Part shown: piece by piece, positions 34,102 to 42,089 of the stretch
Layout: each line of letters opens with the position of its first letter
Numbering within the stretch: position 1 is the stretch's first letter
Assembly: GCF_019104725.1 (NCBI RefSeq)
Contig: NZ_JAHRXF010000038.1
Span: 1 to 61,371 of the forward strand
Direction: 5' to 3'
Source: Streptomyces corallincola
Lineage (GTDB): Bacteria > Actinomycetota > Actinomycetes > Streptomycetales > Streptomycetaceae
DNA: 61,371 nucleotides
Notes under the pieces: model-generated
What the model was told of the DNA's origin: nothing
The model's database searches: none
What the model saw: the letters and a program-made list of their open reading frames with translations, nothing else
Made by a program: the position numbers and the translations under genes

Positions 34102-34716
34102 CTACCAGCGGAATGTCCGCATCCGCATGGCGTGGCGCAGCCGCGCGGCCTTGGCGCGCCGCGGCTGGATACGGTCCCGCAGCGCCCGCGCCTCCGCGAG
34201 ATCCCGCAGGAACTGCGCCCGGCGCCGCCGCCGCTCGTCCTCCGTCTCGGGGTGGTCGGGGTCGGGCGTGGGGGTGAGCGTGAGCATCTCCGGCCGGTCC
34301 GGCTCGGGCTGCGGCGCGGGAGCCCGCTCCGGCCGCGTGGCGGCCGGTCCGGCCGCCGGAGCCGGGCGTACGGCACTGTCCCCGCGTACGGCGTCGTCCC
34401 GGCGTCCGGCGCGGTCGGCCCGGGTGGTGCGCTTCGGGCGTACGGCGCCGCCGGACCCGGCGGGCGCGCCCCCGCGCTCCGTACGCCGGTCGCGCCGATC
34501 GGTCCGGTCGGGCCGGTCGGGTCGCTCCGTACGGTCCGCCGGGGCGGCTGACCGGGCCCCGGTCGCGGCGCGTCGGCCGCCCGCGCCGTTCTGGCCGCCG
34601 GTGCCGCTCTGGCCACCCGTGGTGCCCGCGCCACCCGGACCGCCCGTGCGGCGGGTCCGGCGGGTCCTGCCCTGCTGCGGGCTGTTCTCGGTCTTCGGCC
34701 TCTGCTGGTCGGGCAC
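34102..34716 (-). CDS. Conserved basic, disordered protein of unknown function
   Basis: A 204-residue protein. The first ~140 residues are low-complexity (Arg, Gly, Pro, Asp, Thr) with repeated RPDRPDRTDRRDRR-like segments. The C-terminal ~60 residues are ordered and typical of streptomycete homologues: ETEDERRRRRAQFLRDLAEA then RAKAARLRHAMRMRTFRW, likely a helical basic domain. GTG 34716 is used; the N-terminus could be longer up to 34815. It is divergent from upp. Nucleic-acid binding is conceivable from charge only. Confidence 0.65.
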   Translation of the reverse strand: MPDQQRPKTENSPQQGRTRRTRRTGGPGGAGTTGGQSGTGGQNGAGGRRAATGARSAAPADRTERPDRPDRTDRRDRRTERGGAPAGSGGAVRPKRTTRADRAGRRDDAVRGDSAVRPAPAAGPAATRPERAPAPQPEPDRPEMLTLTPTPDPDHPETEDERRRRRAQFLRDLAEARALRDRIQPRRAKAARLRHAMRMRTFRW

Positions 34717-34813
34717 GGTCTCACCACCCCGGAACGCGTGCCTCCCGCCTTCCCCCGTACGGGCGGTTTGATGCCTGCGCACGGGGTCGCGCGGCGCGGC
34801 TAGTGTTAGAGGC

Positions 34814-35449
34814 ATGCGTCTCCACGTCGTTGATCACCCCCTGGTCGCCCACAAGCTCACCACGCTGCGCGACCGCCGTACCGACTCCGCCACCTTCCGG
34901 CGGCTCGCCGACGAACTCGTCACCCTGCTCGCCTACGAGGCGACACGGGACGTACGGACCGAGGCCGTGGACATCGACACCCCGGTCGAGCGGACCACCG
35001 GCGTCAAGCTCGCCCGCCCGCGCCCGCTGGTCGTGCCGATCCTGCGGGCCGGTCTCGGCATGCTGGACGGCATGGTCCGGCTGCTGCCGACCGCCGAGGT
35101 GGGCTTCCTCGGCATGATCCGCGACGAGGAGACGCTCCAGGCGTCCACCTACGCGTCCCGGATGCCGGAGGACCTCTCCGGCCGTCAGGTCTACGTCCTC
35201 GACCCGATGCTCGCCACCGGCGGCACCCTGGTCGCCGCGATCCAGGAGCTGATCGGACGCGGCGCCGACGACGTGACCGCGGTCGTCCTGCTCGCCGCGC
35301 CCGAGGGCGTCGAGCTGATGGAGCGCGAGCTGGCCGGTACCCCGGTGACCGTCGTGACGGCCGCCGTGGACGAGCGCCTCAACGAGAACGGCTACATCGT
35401 GCCGGGCCTGGGAGACGCGGGCGACCGGCTGTACGGCGCGGCGGAATAG
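34814..35449 (+). CDS. upp: Uracil phosphoribosyltransferase
   Basis: A 211-residue enzyme of pyrimidine salvage: uracil plus PRPP gives UMP and pyrophosphate. It opens MRLHVVDHPLVAHKLTTLRD; the RPRPLVVPILRAGLGM loop is near 70-85; the PRPP loop LDPMLATGGTL is at about 129-139; and the uracil-binding PGLGDAGDRLYGA closes the protein. Length is standard. ATG 34814 lacks a ribosome site; TAGTGT at 34801-34806 is 7 nt upstream, compatible with a leaderless transcript. A U-tracted hairpin follows. Confidence 0.95.
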   Translation: MRLHVVDHPLVAHKLTTLRDRRTDSATFRRLADELVTLLAYEATRDVRTEAVDIDTPVERTTGVKLARPRPLVVPILRAGLGMLDGMVRLLPTAEVGFLGMIRDEETLQASTYASRMPEDLSGRQVYVLDPMLATGGTLVAAIQELIGRGADDVTAVVLLAAPEGVELMERELAGTPVTVVTAAVDERLNENGYIVPGLGDAGDRLYGAAE

Positions 35450-35530
35450 CCGAGCGCCCCAGGGCGGCCAGGGCGGTCCGGGGCCGGTCCGGGGTGACCC
35501 GGGCGGTCGGGGCGGCCCGCGCGTACGGCG

Positions 35531-35564
35531 AAGGGCGCGGCCGGGGAAACGGCCGCGCCCTTTT
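35531..35564 (+). terminator. Intrinsic terminator of upp
   Basis: Arms 35531-35543 and 35550-35562 with GGGAAA loop, then a T-run (to 35564). Confidence 0.85.
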
Positions 35565-35601
35565 CGTATGCCCGCGTGTCGTCGCCCGCGTACGCCCCCC
35601 C

Positions 35602-36237
35602 TCAGCACCCCTTCTTCGGCGTGGCCGTCGGGTGCGGGGCGGACAGGGCGGTCAGGGCCTGGTCGGCGGAGACGCGCTGGGTGAGGTTCTTGAAGCCGTC
35701 CCCGATGATCAGGTCGAGCGTGGTGTTCTTGCGGGTGGCGTCGGTGCGCCGGTCCGCGTCGGTCAGTTGGGTGGCGAGCACCGGGAGCGCGGAGTCGCGG
35801 GCGGCCGTGGGACCGAGGAGCAGTCCGCTGCCCTTGACCTTCTTGTCGTACTCCTTGGCCGCGTTGCCCACGTCACCGATCTTGAAGCCGCGCTTCTTCA
35901 GTTCGTCGGCGGTGGTCTTGGCCAGTCCGCTGCGGGTGGTGGCGTTGTAGACGTTGACGGTGATCTGGGCGGGCTTCGGGACCGCCTTGGCCTGGATCGC
36001 GGCGGGACTCGCCTTGACCTCGCAGGCGGCCGGGGTACGGGTCGCGGAGGTGTGGTGGCCGTCGGTGAAGACGTCGATGAGCTGTAGCGTGCCCCAGCCG
36101 ATCAGGCCGAGCGCCCCCACCGACGCCACGACGGCCACCGCGATTCGGCCACGCCTGCGGGGCGGGCGCATCCGCGGGTATTTGTCCCCCGTGATCCGGT
36201 ACTGGCCACCCATGCCGGGAGGAGTCAGCATGCTCAT
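35602..36237 (-). CDS. LytR C-terminal-domain membrane protein
   Basis: A 211-residue type II membrane protein. Cytoplasmic residues 1-31 include a GDKYPRMRPPRRRGR basic patch, one TM helix spans about 32-52, and the extracellular LytR_C domain about 90-195 has ITVNVYNATTRSGLAKTTADELKKRGF, shown here in two parts: ITVNVYNATTRSGLA and KTTADELKKRGF. Stand-alone LytR_C proteins are common in actinobacteria; their role in wall polymer attachment is inferred. ATG 36237 follows TACGCT by 6 nt (minus strand), suggesting a leaderless mRNA. An unpaired C-terminal Cys (KKGC) is notable. Confidence 0.85.
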   Translation of the reverse strand: MSMLTPPGMGGQYRITGDKYPRMRPPRRRGRIAVAVVASVGALGLIGWGTLQLIDVFTDGHHTSATRTPAACEVKASPAAIQAKAVPKPAQITVNVYNATTRSGLAKTTADELKKRGFKIGDVGNAAKEYDKKVKGSGLLLGPTAARDSALPVLATQLTDADRRTDATRKNTTLDLIIGDGFKNLTQRVSADQALTALSAPHPTATPKKGC

Positions 36238-36360
36238 GTGCGCAGCGTAGTGTGCCTGCGCGGCGATTCCTATTAGATGATCGGCAGGCGTTGCCCAAGG
36301 GAACCCGAAAGGGTCAACGGGTCTCCCGCCGGGGGTTTCTGACGGGCCTGAACCGGACGT

Positions 36361-36475
36361 TCCGGCGCGGAATCCCAGGTTCCGGCGCGTCGCTTCAGAT
36401 CGGCCGAGACCCCGTTCGCCCCTTCGGGTCCGCCGCGACCCGGCCCGCCCCTTCAGGTCCGCCGAGACACGGCAC
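36361..36475. repeat. Short degenerate direct repeats in an intergenic region
   Basis: TTCCGGCGCG occurs at 36361 and 36381. Downstream, about 29-bp units with the core CCCCTTC(A/G)GGTCCGCCG(A/C)GAC occur near 36413-36440 and 36442-36470, with a degenerate copy near 36390. The region 36238-36508 has no gene. Confidence 0.45.
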
Positions 36476-36508
36476 GTAGGACCAGATCCGCCGGGGACCG
36501 GAGCGCGC

Positions 36509-36805
36509 TCAGTCCAGTTCGAGGACGCGCGCGTGCAGTACCTGGCGCTGCTGGAGGGCGGCGCGGACGGCGCGGTGGAGGCCGTCCTCCAGGTACAGAT
36601 CGCCCTGCCACTTCACGACGTGGGCGAAGAGGTCGCCGTAGAAGGTGGAGTCCTCGGCGAGGAGGGTCTCCAGATCGAGTTGCTGCTTGGTGGTCACGAG
36701 CTGATCGAGGCGGACCGGGCGCGGCGCGACGTCCGCCCACTGCCGGGTGCTCTCCCGGCCGTGGTCGGGGTACGGCCGGCCGTTTCCGATGCGCTTGAAG
36801 ATCAC
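36509..36805 (-). CDS. Conserved actinobacterial 98-residue protein, ParB/Srx-like motif
   Basis: A 98-residue highly ordered protein starting MIFKRIGNGRPYPDHG. The middle has WADVAPRPVRLDQLVTTKQQ and the end has YLEDGLHRAVRAALQQRQVL followed by HARVLELD. The DGLHRAVRAAL stretch resembles the G-x-H-R box of ParB/sulfiredoxin-fold domains. From memory, homologues are sometimes called VapB-type antitoxins, but no toxin gene is adjacent. GTG 36805 lies 6 nt after TAGGCT (minus strand), so the mRNA may be leaderless. Divergent from the HerA-like gene. Function unknown. Confidence 0.7.
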   Translation of the reverse strand: MIFKRIGNGRPYPDHGRESTRQWADVAPRPVRLDQLVTTKQQLDLETLLAEDSTFYGDLFAHVVKWQGDLYLEDGLHRAVRAALQQRQVLHARVLELD

Positions 36806-36920
36806 ACGGAAAGCCTACCGGCCCAGACGTTCCGGGCGCAGCCACGGCGGCGGAGTGCGACGCTGGAAAAACCGCTGTGAAGCAGGGCATTCGGGGGGCT
36901 ATCGGGAACAGGGGTCCGAG

Positions 36921-38480
36921 ATGAGTGACAGCGAGACGCTTGCCGACGGGGCGCGGGAGATCGCCGCCGGGTACGGCTTCACGGGCCCCGCCCTCGATCT
37001 GGGCGCCCTGCTCTGGGACGGCGCCTGTCTCCCGGCCGGGCGGATCGGGGTCCCGCTGGCGGTGCTGAACCGGCACGGGCTGGTCGCGGGCGCCACCGGC
37101 ACCGGCAAGACGAAGACGCTCCAGCTGATGGCCGAGCAGCTCTCCGCGCAGGGCGTGCCGGTGTTCCTCGCGGACGTGAAGGGCGACCTGTCCGGGGTGG
37201 CGCGGCCGGGCCGGGACGACGCGCGGGCGCGGGGGCGTGCCGACGAGGTGGGCCAGAGCTGGACCCCGGCCGGGTGCCCGGCGGAGTTCCTGGCGCTGGG
37301 CGGGATCGGGCACGGCGTGCCGGTGCGGGCCACGGTGACGAGTTTCGGGCCGGTGCTGCTGTCCAAGGTGCTCGGGCTGAACCCGACGCAGGAGCAGTCC
37401 CTCGGCCTGATCTTCCACTACGCCGACACCAAGGGCCTGGAGCTGACCGACCTCAAGGACCTGCGGGCGGTGGTCGCGTTCCTGACCTCCGACGAGGGCA
37501 GGCCCGAGCTGAAGGGCATCGGCGGCCTGTCCTCCGCCACGGCCGGGGTGATCCTGCGGGCGCTGACCTCCTTCGAGGCGCAGGGCATGTCCGACTTCTT
37601 CGGTGAGCCGGAGTTCGACACCGCCGACCTGCTGCGTACGGCGCCGGACGGGCGGGGTGTCGTCTCCGTGCTGGAACTGGCCGCCGTGCAGGACCGGCCC
37701 AGACTGTTCTCCACGTTCCTGATGTGGCTGCTGGCCGACCTCTTCCACGATCTGCCCGAGGTGGGCGACCTGGACCGGCCCAAGCTGGTGTTCTTCTTCG
37801 ACGAGGCGCATCTGCTGTTCAGCGACGCGTCGAAGGCGTTCCTGGAGTCGATCACGCAGACGGTACGGCTGATCCGGTCCAAGGGCGTCGGCATCTTCTT
37901 CGTCACCCAGACCCCCAAGGACGTCCCCTCCGACGTGCTCGCCCAGCTCGGCAACCGTGTCCAGCACGCCGTGCGCGCGTTCACACCGGACGACCGGAAG
38001 GCGCTCGGGGCGACCGTCCGTACCTTCCCCGACTCCGCCTACGACCTGGAGCAACTCCTCACGAGCCTCGGTACCGGCGAGGCCGTCGTCACCGTCCTCG
38101 GCGAACGCGGCGCCCCCACCCCGGTCGCCGCGACCCGGCTGCGCGCACCGGAGTCCCTGATGGGCCCGCTGGACGCGGCCGAACTCGACACCGCCGTACG
38201 CGCGTCCGCGCTCCACGGACGTTATGCACAGGCTGTGGACCGGGAGTCGGCGTACGAGAGGCTGGCGGCCCGGCAGGCCGCCGCGCCGGTGGCGCCCGGT
38301 AAGTCCGGCACGTCCGGCACGTCCGGCAAGGGGGCGCCGAAGGAGCGGGCGGAGGACCCCTCGCTGGTCGAGCAGGTCGTGGGCAGCGGGATGTTCCGGT
38401 CGCTGGCGCGGTCGGTGGGGACGCAGTTGGGGCGCGAGATCACGCGGTCGCTGTTCGGGACGGCGCGGCGGCGCGGGTAG
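36921..38480 (+). CDS. HerA-like ATPase (DUF853 family)
   Basis: A 519-residue FtsK/HerA-superfamily ATPase. Walker A GATGTGKTKT at about 57-66, Walker B KLVFFFDEAHLLF at about 287-299, a sensor region SKGVGIFFVTQTPKDVPSDV near 320, and a C-terminal RSLARSVGTQLGREITRSLF helix typical of DUF853. It likely translocates on DNA or acts in a DNA-processing or membrane-associated complex; there is no NurA-type nuclease next to it. AGGGGTCCGAG precedes ATG 36921; the longer frame to 36747 has no ribosome site. Confidence 0.85.
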   Translation: MSDSETLADGAREIAAGYGFTGPALDLGALLWDGACLPAGRIGVPLAVLNRHGLVAGATGTGKTKTLQLMAEQLSAQGVPVFLADVKGDLSGVARPGRDDARARGRADEVGQSWTPAGCPAEFLALGGIGHGVPVRATVTSFGPVLLSKVLGLNPTQEQSLGLIFHYADTKGLELTDLKDLRAVVAFLTSDEGRPELKGIGGLSSATAGVILRALTSFEAQGMSDFFGEPEFDTADLLRTAPDGRGVVSVLELAAVQDRPRLFSTFLMWLLADLFHDLPEVGDLDRPKLVFFFDEAHLLFSDASKAFLESITQTVRLIRSKGVGIFFVTQTPKDVPSDVLAQLGNRVQHAVRAFTPDDRKALGATVRTFPDSAYDLEQLLTSLGTGEAVVTVLGERGAPTPVAATRLRAPESLMGPLDAAELDTAVRASALHGRYAQAVDRESAYERLAARQAAAPVAPGKSGTSGTSGKGAPKERAEDPSLVEQVVGSGMFRSLARSVGTQLGREITRSLFGTARRRG

Positions 38481-38597
38481 GCGGGCGGTTCCCGGCCGGT
38501 ACCGGACGGTACCGGAGGGGGCGGGGGCGATGGCGGCCAGCGGGGGCGACGGCCTCCGCTGCCCCTCCACCCCGCCCCGCCCCCGCCGGATGGACGG

Positions 38598-38735
38598 TCA
38601 GTGGGTCTTCTGCTGCGTCGTCCGGTGCTCGTGCGGGGGCGTGCGCGGGGGCGTGCGGTCCGGGCGGGAGGGGGCGTTGCGTCGGGCTTCCGCGCGCAGG
38701 AGGGCACGCAGGACGGCGTACGGGTCGGTGGGCAT
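38598..38735 (-). CDS. Very small protein of unknown function
   Basis: A 45-residue ORF: MPTDPYAVLRALLRAEARRN then a Pro/Arg/Thr/His-rich tail ending TTQQKTH. The N-terminal 20 residues form an amphipathic helix. AGGGAACACC precedes ATG 38735. It lies downstream of a secreted-protein gene on the same strand. Coding status is supported only by the start site and ordered N-terminus. Confidence 0.45.
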   Translation of the reverse strand: MPTDPYAVLRALLRAEARRNAPSRPDRTPPRTPPHEHRTTQQKTH

Positions 38736-38791
38736 GGGTGTTCCCTGTCTGTCGCTGCTGAGGGGGGAGGGCCGCTGGGGGAGCGGCACGG

Positions 38792-39115
38792 TCAGCAGCG
38801 CAGGACCACCGTGCGGGTGGCGGGCGCGGTGGACACCGGCGGACGGGGGTGGGCGGTGGCCGGTGCGGTGGTGGCGGGGGCCGGGGGAGGTGCGGGGGTG
38901 GTGGCCCGTACCGGGGCGTCGGCCTGGTGGAGCGTACGGGCCGGGGGGCGCAGCAGCGTGTCGAACACGTCCTGCTCGGCGGTCTCGGCCGCCGCCGCCG
39001 CGACGGCGGGCGCCGCCTGCGCCTGCGCGTGCGCCACCGGCACCCACAGCGCGAGAAGCAGCACGAACACCCGCAGCCAGCTGTGGCGACTGGGGTGCAT
39101 CGGCGTCCCGCTCAT
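38792..39115 (-). CDS. Small exported protein of unknown function
   Basis: A 107-residue protein with a signal peptide (WLRVFVLLLALWVPVAHAQA; cleavage near residue 31), an Ala-rich segment and a Pro/Ala/Thr-rich tail ending TRTVVLRC. Only one mature Cys, at the very end. It may be a wall-associated, unfolded peptide. ATG 39115 or the internal ATG 39100 may be used. No family recognised. Confidence 0.55.
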   Translation of the reverse strand: MSGTPMHPSRHSWLRVFVLLLALWVPVAHAQAQAAPAVAAAAAETAEQDVFDTLLRPPARTLHQADAPVRATTPAPPPAPATTAPATAHPRPPVSTAPATRTVVLRC

Positions 39116-39241
39116 ACCTGCTGTGTGCCACGGGGGCGGGCCCCGGCATCGTGCGGCGCGGGAGTTACGCCCGCACGGAGCAAGGGGTACGGAGTACGGG
39201 GTTCCGGTGCGGCCCCCGTACGGGGTACGGGGGCCGCAGTG

Positions 39242-40039
39242 TCACGAGGTGCGCGGGACCTGCTGGGCGCGGGTGCGGACGCCGAGGGAGGTGACGATCT
39301 CGATGACGCCGACGATGAGCAGCCACCAGCCGCCGACCAGGGTGAGGACGGCGACCGAGGTGAAGGGGGAGGCGATCAGGACGATGCCCGCGATGAACGT
39401 GATGACGCCGAGGACGACCTGCCAGCCACGGGCGGGCATCCGGTCGTCGGAGACGGCGGCCAGCGTGTGCGTGATGCCCCTGATCAGCCAGCCGATGCCG
39501 ATCCACAGGGCCAGCAGCAGGATCGACTGCATCGGCCCCCGGAAGCAGAACAGCCCCAGCAGGATCGATACGGCACCGCTGACGAACGCGAGGACGCGGA
39601 CCCCGGGGGTGCGGTGCGTGCCGAACGCGGCGACCAGTTGGAAGACGCCGCTGATCACGAGGTAGACGCCGAACAGCACGGCTGCCGCGAGCAGGGACGC
39701 GCCGGGCCAGATCAGCACCAGTACGCCCAGGATCACCGACGCGATGCCGGTCAGGAGGACGACCTGCCAGGCCGCCCGGGACAGCGCGTGCAGCGGGCCC
39801 TCGAACTCGGGCGCGTCCGTCGGCGCTGCCTGCGGTACGGCCGCGGGGGTCGCCGTGTGCGCGTCCGGCGGGCCGGGTCTCGTACCGGTGCCGCCGGGTG
39901 GCCCCGCCGCCGGGGTGCCGGTGTGTGCCTCGGGCGGCCCGGCCGGGGTGCTCTCCGGGTGCGGGTCGCGGGCCTCGTGGATCTTGCGGTCGTCGTATTC
40001 GCGGTTCCAGGGGGAGCCGCCGCCGGGTGCCTCGGTCAT
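39242..40039 (-). CDS. HdeD-like membrane protein (DUF308)
   Basis: A 265-residue membrane protein. The first ~80 residues are polar, with TPAAG/PPEAHT-type repeats. Six hydrophobic helices follow (about 85-255), with the duplicated HdeD pattern: LIWPGASLLAAAVLFGVYLV, FRGPMQSILLLALWIGIGWL and ASPFTSVAVLTLVGGWWLL. The family includes enterobacterial acid-resistance HdeD; the actinobacterial role is unknown. ATG 40039 is selected because the frame upstream to 40075 looks non-coding. Confidence 0.8.
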   Translation of the reverse strand: MTEAPGGGSPWNREYDDRKIHEARDPHPESTPAGPPEAHTGTPAAGPPGGTGTRPGPPDAHTATPAAVPQAAPTDAPEFEGPLHALSRAAWQVVLLTGIASVILGVLVLIWPGASLLAAAVLFGVYLVISGVFQLVAAFGTHRTPGVRVLAFVSGAVSILLGLFCFRGPMQSILLLALWIGIGWLIRGITHTLAAVSDDRMPARGWQVVLGVITFIAGIVLIASPFTSVAVLTLVGGWWLLIVGVIEIVTSLGVRTRAQQVPRTS

Positions 40040-40199
40040 GTTCCATGCTGGGGACGCGACGGGCGCGCCCGCCACCGGAGAGGTCCGGGCGGGCGCGGTG
40101 GGGGTCTTTGCGGTGGCGGGCGGGGTGCGGGCCTGCCCGGTGGGGGGCGGGGTCGCGGACCTGCCGGTGGGGGGTTCGGCCCGGCGGGGGTTCGGCCCG

Positions 40200-40793
40200 C
40201 TACTTCCCGGCCGCCTTCGCCGCCTTGGCCGCCGCCTTCATCTCCTGCTTGTGGGCGCGCACCTTGGTCAGCGACTCCGGGCCGGTGATGTCCGCGACGG
40301 AGCGGAAGGAGTCGGCCTCGCCGTACGCGCCCGCCGCCTCGCGCCAGCCCTCGGGGCGGACGCCGAGCTGCTTGCCGAGCAGGGCGAGGAAGATCTGCGC
40401 CTTCTGCTTGCCGAAGCCGGGCAGTTCCTGGAGTCGCTTGAGGAGCGCGGCGCCGCTGGGGGCGTCCTGCCAGACGCGCTCGGCGTCACCGTCGTAGTGC
40501 TCCACGAGGTACTGGCAGAGCTGCTGCACCCGTCCCGCCATCGACCCCGGATACCGGTGCACCGCCGGTTTCTCCGACAGCACCCCCGCGAACTCCTCCG
40601 GGTCCATCGCCGCGATCCGCCCCGCGTCCAGGTCGTCGGCCCTGAGCCGGTCCGCGATGGTCGCCGGGCCCTTGAACGCCCACTCCATCGGGATCTGCTG
40701 GTCCAGCAGCATCCCGATCAGCGCGGCCAGCGGGCTACGGCCCAGCAGCGCGTCGGCGTGCGGGTCCTGGGCGAGGTGCAGTGTGACGTCCAT
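40200..40793 (-). CDS. HhH-GPD-type base-excision repair protein
   Basis: A 197-residue DNA-glycosylase-like protein. Segment LIGMLLDQQIPMEWAFKGP matches the glycosylase first-helix region, and the helix-hairpin-helix is KRLQELPGFGKQKAQIFLAL (about 120-139). The C-terminus is Lys/Ala-rich (AAAKAAKAAGK). Lack of an FeS cluster motif separates it from Nth. Catalytic Asp placement cannot be judged without alignment. ATG 40793 is the natural start. Confidence 0.82.
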   Translation of the reverse strand: MDVTLHLAQDPHADALLGRSPLAALIGMLLDQQIPMEWAFKGPATIADRLRADDLDAGRIAAMDPEEFAGVLSEKPAVHRYPGSMAGRVQQLCQYLVEHYDGDAERVWQDAPSGAALLKRLQELPGFGKQKAQIFLALLGKQLGVRPEGWREAAGAYGEADSFRSVADITGPESLTKVRAHKQEMKAAAKAAKAAGK

Positions 40794-40852
40794 GCCTCGA
40801 TGATCGCCCGCCGGGGGGCCTTGTGCAGCCGGGCCCGCCCGTCGGCCGGGGT

Positions 40853-41509
40853 TCATCCGGCCCGGAGGCCGGTGAGCAGGCGGCCCAGGGCGCGGGGGTT
40901 CAGAGTGCGGGGGTTCAGGGCGCGGGGGTCCGTGATGCGGGGGTCCGCCCGCATCGTCGGTCGCCGGACGGCGTTCTCCGGCTCCGGCCCACGGCGATGG
41001 GGCAGCGGCGGCCGGACGGCTTCGGGGGCGGCTTCGGGGACGGCTTCGGGGACGGGGAGGTGGGCCCAGACGAGTTTGCCGTGCGGGGTGGGGTGGGCGC
41101 CCCAGGTGTGCGCCAGCTCCTGGACGAGTACGAGGCCGCGTCCGCCCTCGGTGTCGTCGTCCGGGCTGCGGAGTACGGGCAACTCCCTTGTGGTGTCCCA
41201 CACTTCGATGACGATCCCGGCGTCCAGGCCGACCAGGCGCAGGGTCACCGGACGTGTGGTCTCCAACTCCGCCCAGTTCGGTGGGCTGTTGAGCACCCCG
41301 GTCGCCTTCACCGCGTTCGTCACCAACTCCGAGACGATCAGTGCCGCGTCCCCCTCGATCGACCTCGCGTGCCACTTGGTGAGGGCGAGCCGTACGAAGT
41401 GCCGGGCCACGCTCACCGCCGAGCTGAGCGCCACCAGGCTCAACTGGTCGGTGAAACGGATGCGTTGGGAGAAGTAGAAGGGTTCTCCGCCGGTCCGGTG
41501 CCGGTTCAC
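40853..41509 (-). CDS. RsbW/SpoIIAB-like ATP-binding protein (anti-sigma kinase type)
   Basis: A 218-residue protein with one GHKL ATPase domain (about 20-155): N-box ALIVSELVTNAVKATG, G1 VIEVWDTTRELP, and G2 DTEGGRGLVLVQEL. Such single-domain proteins are abundant in Streptomyces and some act as anti-sigma factors. The C-terminal ~60 residues are low-complexity, with PEAVPEAAPEAV and RALNPRTLNPRALGR repeats. GTG 41509 overlaps the upstream resolvase-like gene by 4 nt, so the two are translationally coupled. It is divergent from the XRE/DUF397 pair, a combination common in streptomycete differentiation loci. Confidence 0.83.
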   Translation of the reverse strand: MNRHRTGGEPFYFSQRIRFTDQLSLVALSSAVSVARHFVRLALTKWHARSIEGDAALIVSELVTNAVKATGVLNSPPNWAELETTRPVTLRLVGLDAGIVIEVWDTTRELPVLRSPDDDTEGGRGLVLVQELAHTWGAHPTPHGKLVWAHLPVPEAVPEAAPEAVRPPLPHRRGPEPENAVRRPTMRADPRITDPRALNPRTLNPRALGRLLTGLRAG

Positions 41510-41823
41510 GCGCGCTCGTCCAGGCTGACGATCCGCGCGCCCGCCTTCTGCTCCAGGTGTAAGGCCATCGCGTCCTGGAGCGGGCGGGTCAGGGCAAGGT
41601 CCCGGTACGTCGGCACGAGCACGTGCCGGGCTTCGGCGCGGCGGACGGCTCCGACCATCTCCTCGAAGGCGTTGATCTGGCCGTCCATGAACTCGTGGAA
41701 CACGGTGGCCAGCGTGAAGCCCTCGACTTCCGCGTACGTGGCCATGTCGTCCTGCTTCTTCTTGGCGTCCTCGTCGCTCATGTCGTCGGGGACGCGCATG
41801 TAGCCGAAGATCAGCGGTTTCAT
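41506..41823 (-). CDS. Degenerate serine-recombinase-like (resolvase N-terminal) protein
   Basis: A 105-residue protein that looks like a stripped resolvase catalytic domain: IFGYMRVPDDMSDEDAKKKQ in place of a Y-x-R-V-S-T start, then a YAEVEGFTLATVFHEF strand-helix, and HVLVPTYRDLALTR in place of the DRLxR region. The catalytic Ser is replaced by Pro and no DNA-binding domain follows. It is translationally coupled to the ATPase gene. GAGAGG precedes ATG 41823. A regulatory or binding role for a dead resolvase fold is inferred. Confidence 0.65.
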   Translation of the reverse strand: MKPLIFGYMRVPDDMSDEDAKKKQDDMATYAEVEGFTLATVFHEFMDGQINAFEEMVGAVRRAEARHVLVPTYRDLALTRPLQDAMALHLEQKAGARIVSLDERA

Positions 41824-42006
41824 GTCGGGCCTCTCTGCCTACGTGGGCAAGCGGGCTGGGCTTCTCGTCGCCCGCAGCTCGTCTGGGCTGGTCGGGAGCC
41901 CCACTCGTGGCCGGTGGCGGAAGTGAGGGTCGATTTTGGACTTCCAGAATAGGTTCTCGGTGGGATGAAAACTAGACTCCTATTTCAGGAAACCACTCGT
42001 TTGGGG

Positions 42007-42051
42007 GTTACCGAGGAGTCACTGAGAAGTCACCGAGGGCGTGGGCATAAT
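42007..42051 (+). promoter_or_regulatory. Three tandem 11-bp repeats overlapping the XRE gene promoter
   Basis: GTTACCGAGGA (42007-42017), GTCACTGAGAA (42018-42028) and GTCACCGAGGG (42029-42039) are head-to-tail, followed by a -10-like CATAAT at 42046-42051. A 17-bp spacer would put the -35 inside the repeats, ideal for repression. Confidence 0.55.
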
Positions 42052-42089
42052 GAGCACCCGGCCGACTGGGTAGGTGGAGGATCATCAAC

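Noticed and set aside
36509..36805. Type II toxin-antitoxin (VapB) module
   Set aside because: No PIN-domain or other toxin gene adjoins; the neighbours are LytR_C and HerA-like genes.
41506..41823. Active site-specific recombinase / mobile element
   Set aside because: Catalytic Ser is replaced, the DNA-binding domain is missing and no inverted repeats or cargo are seen.
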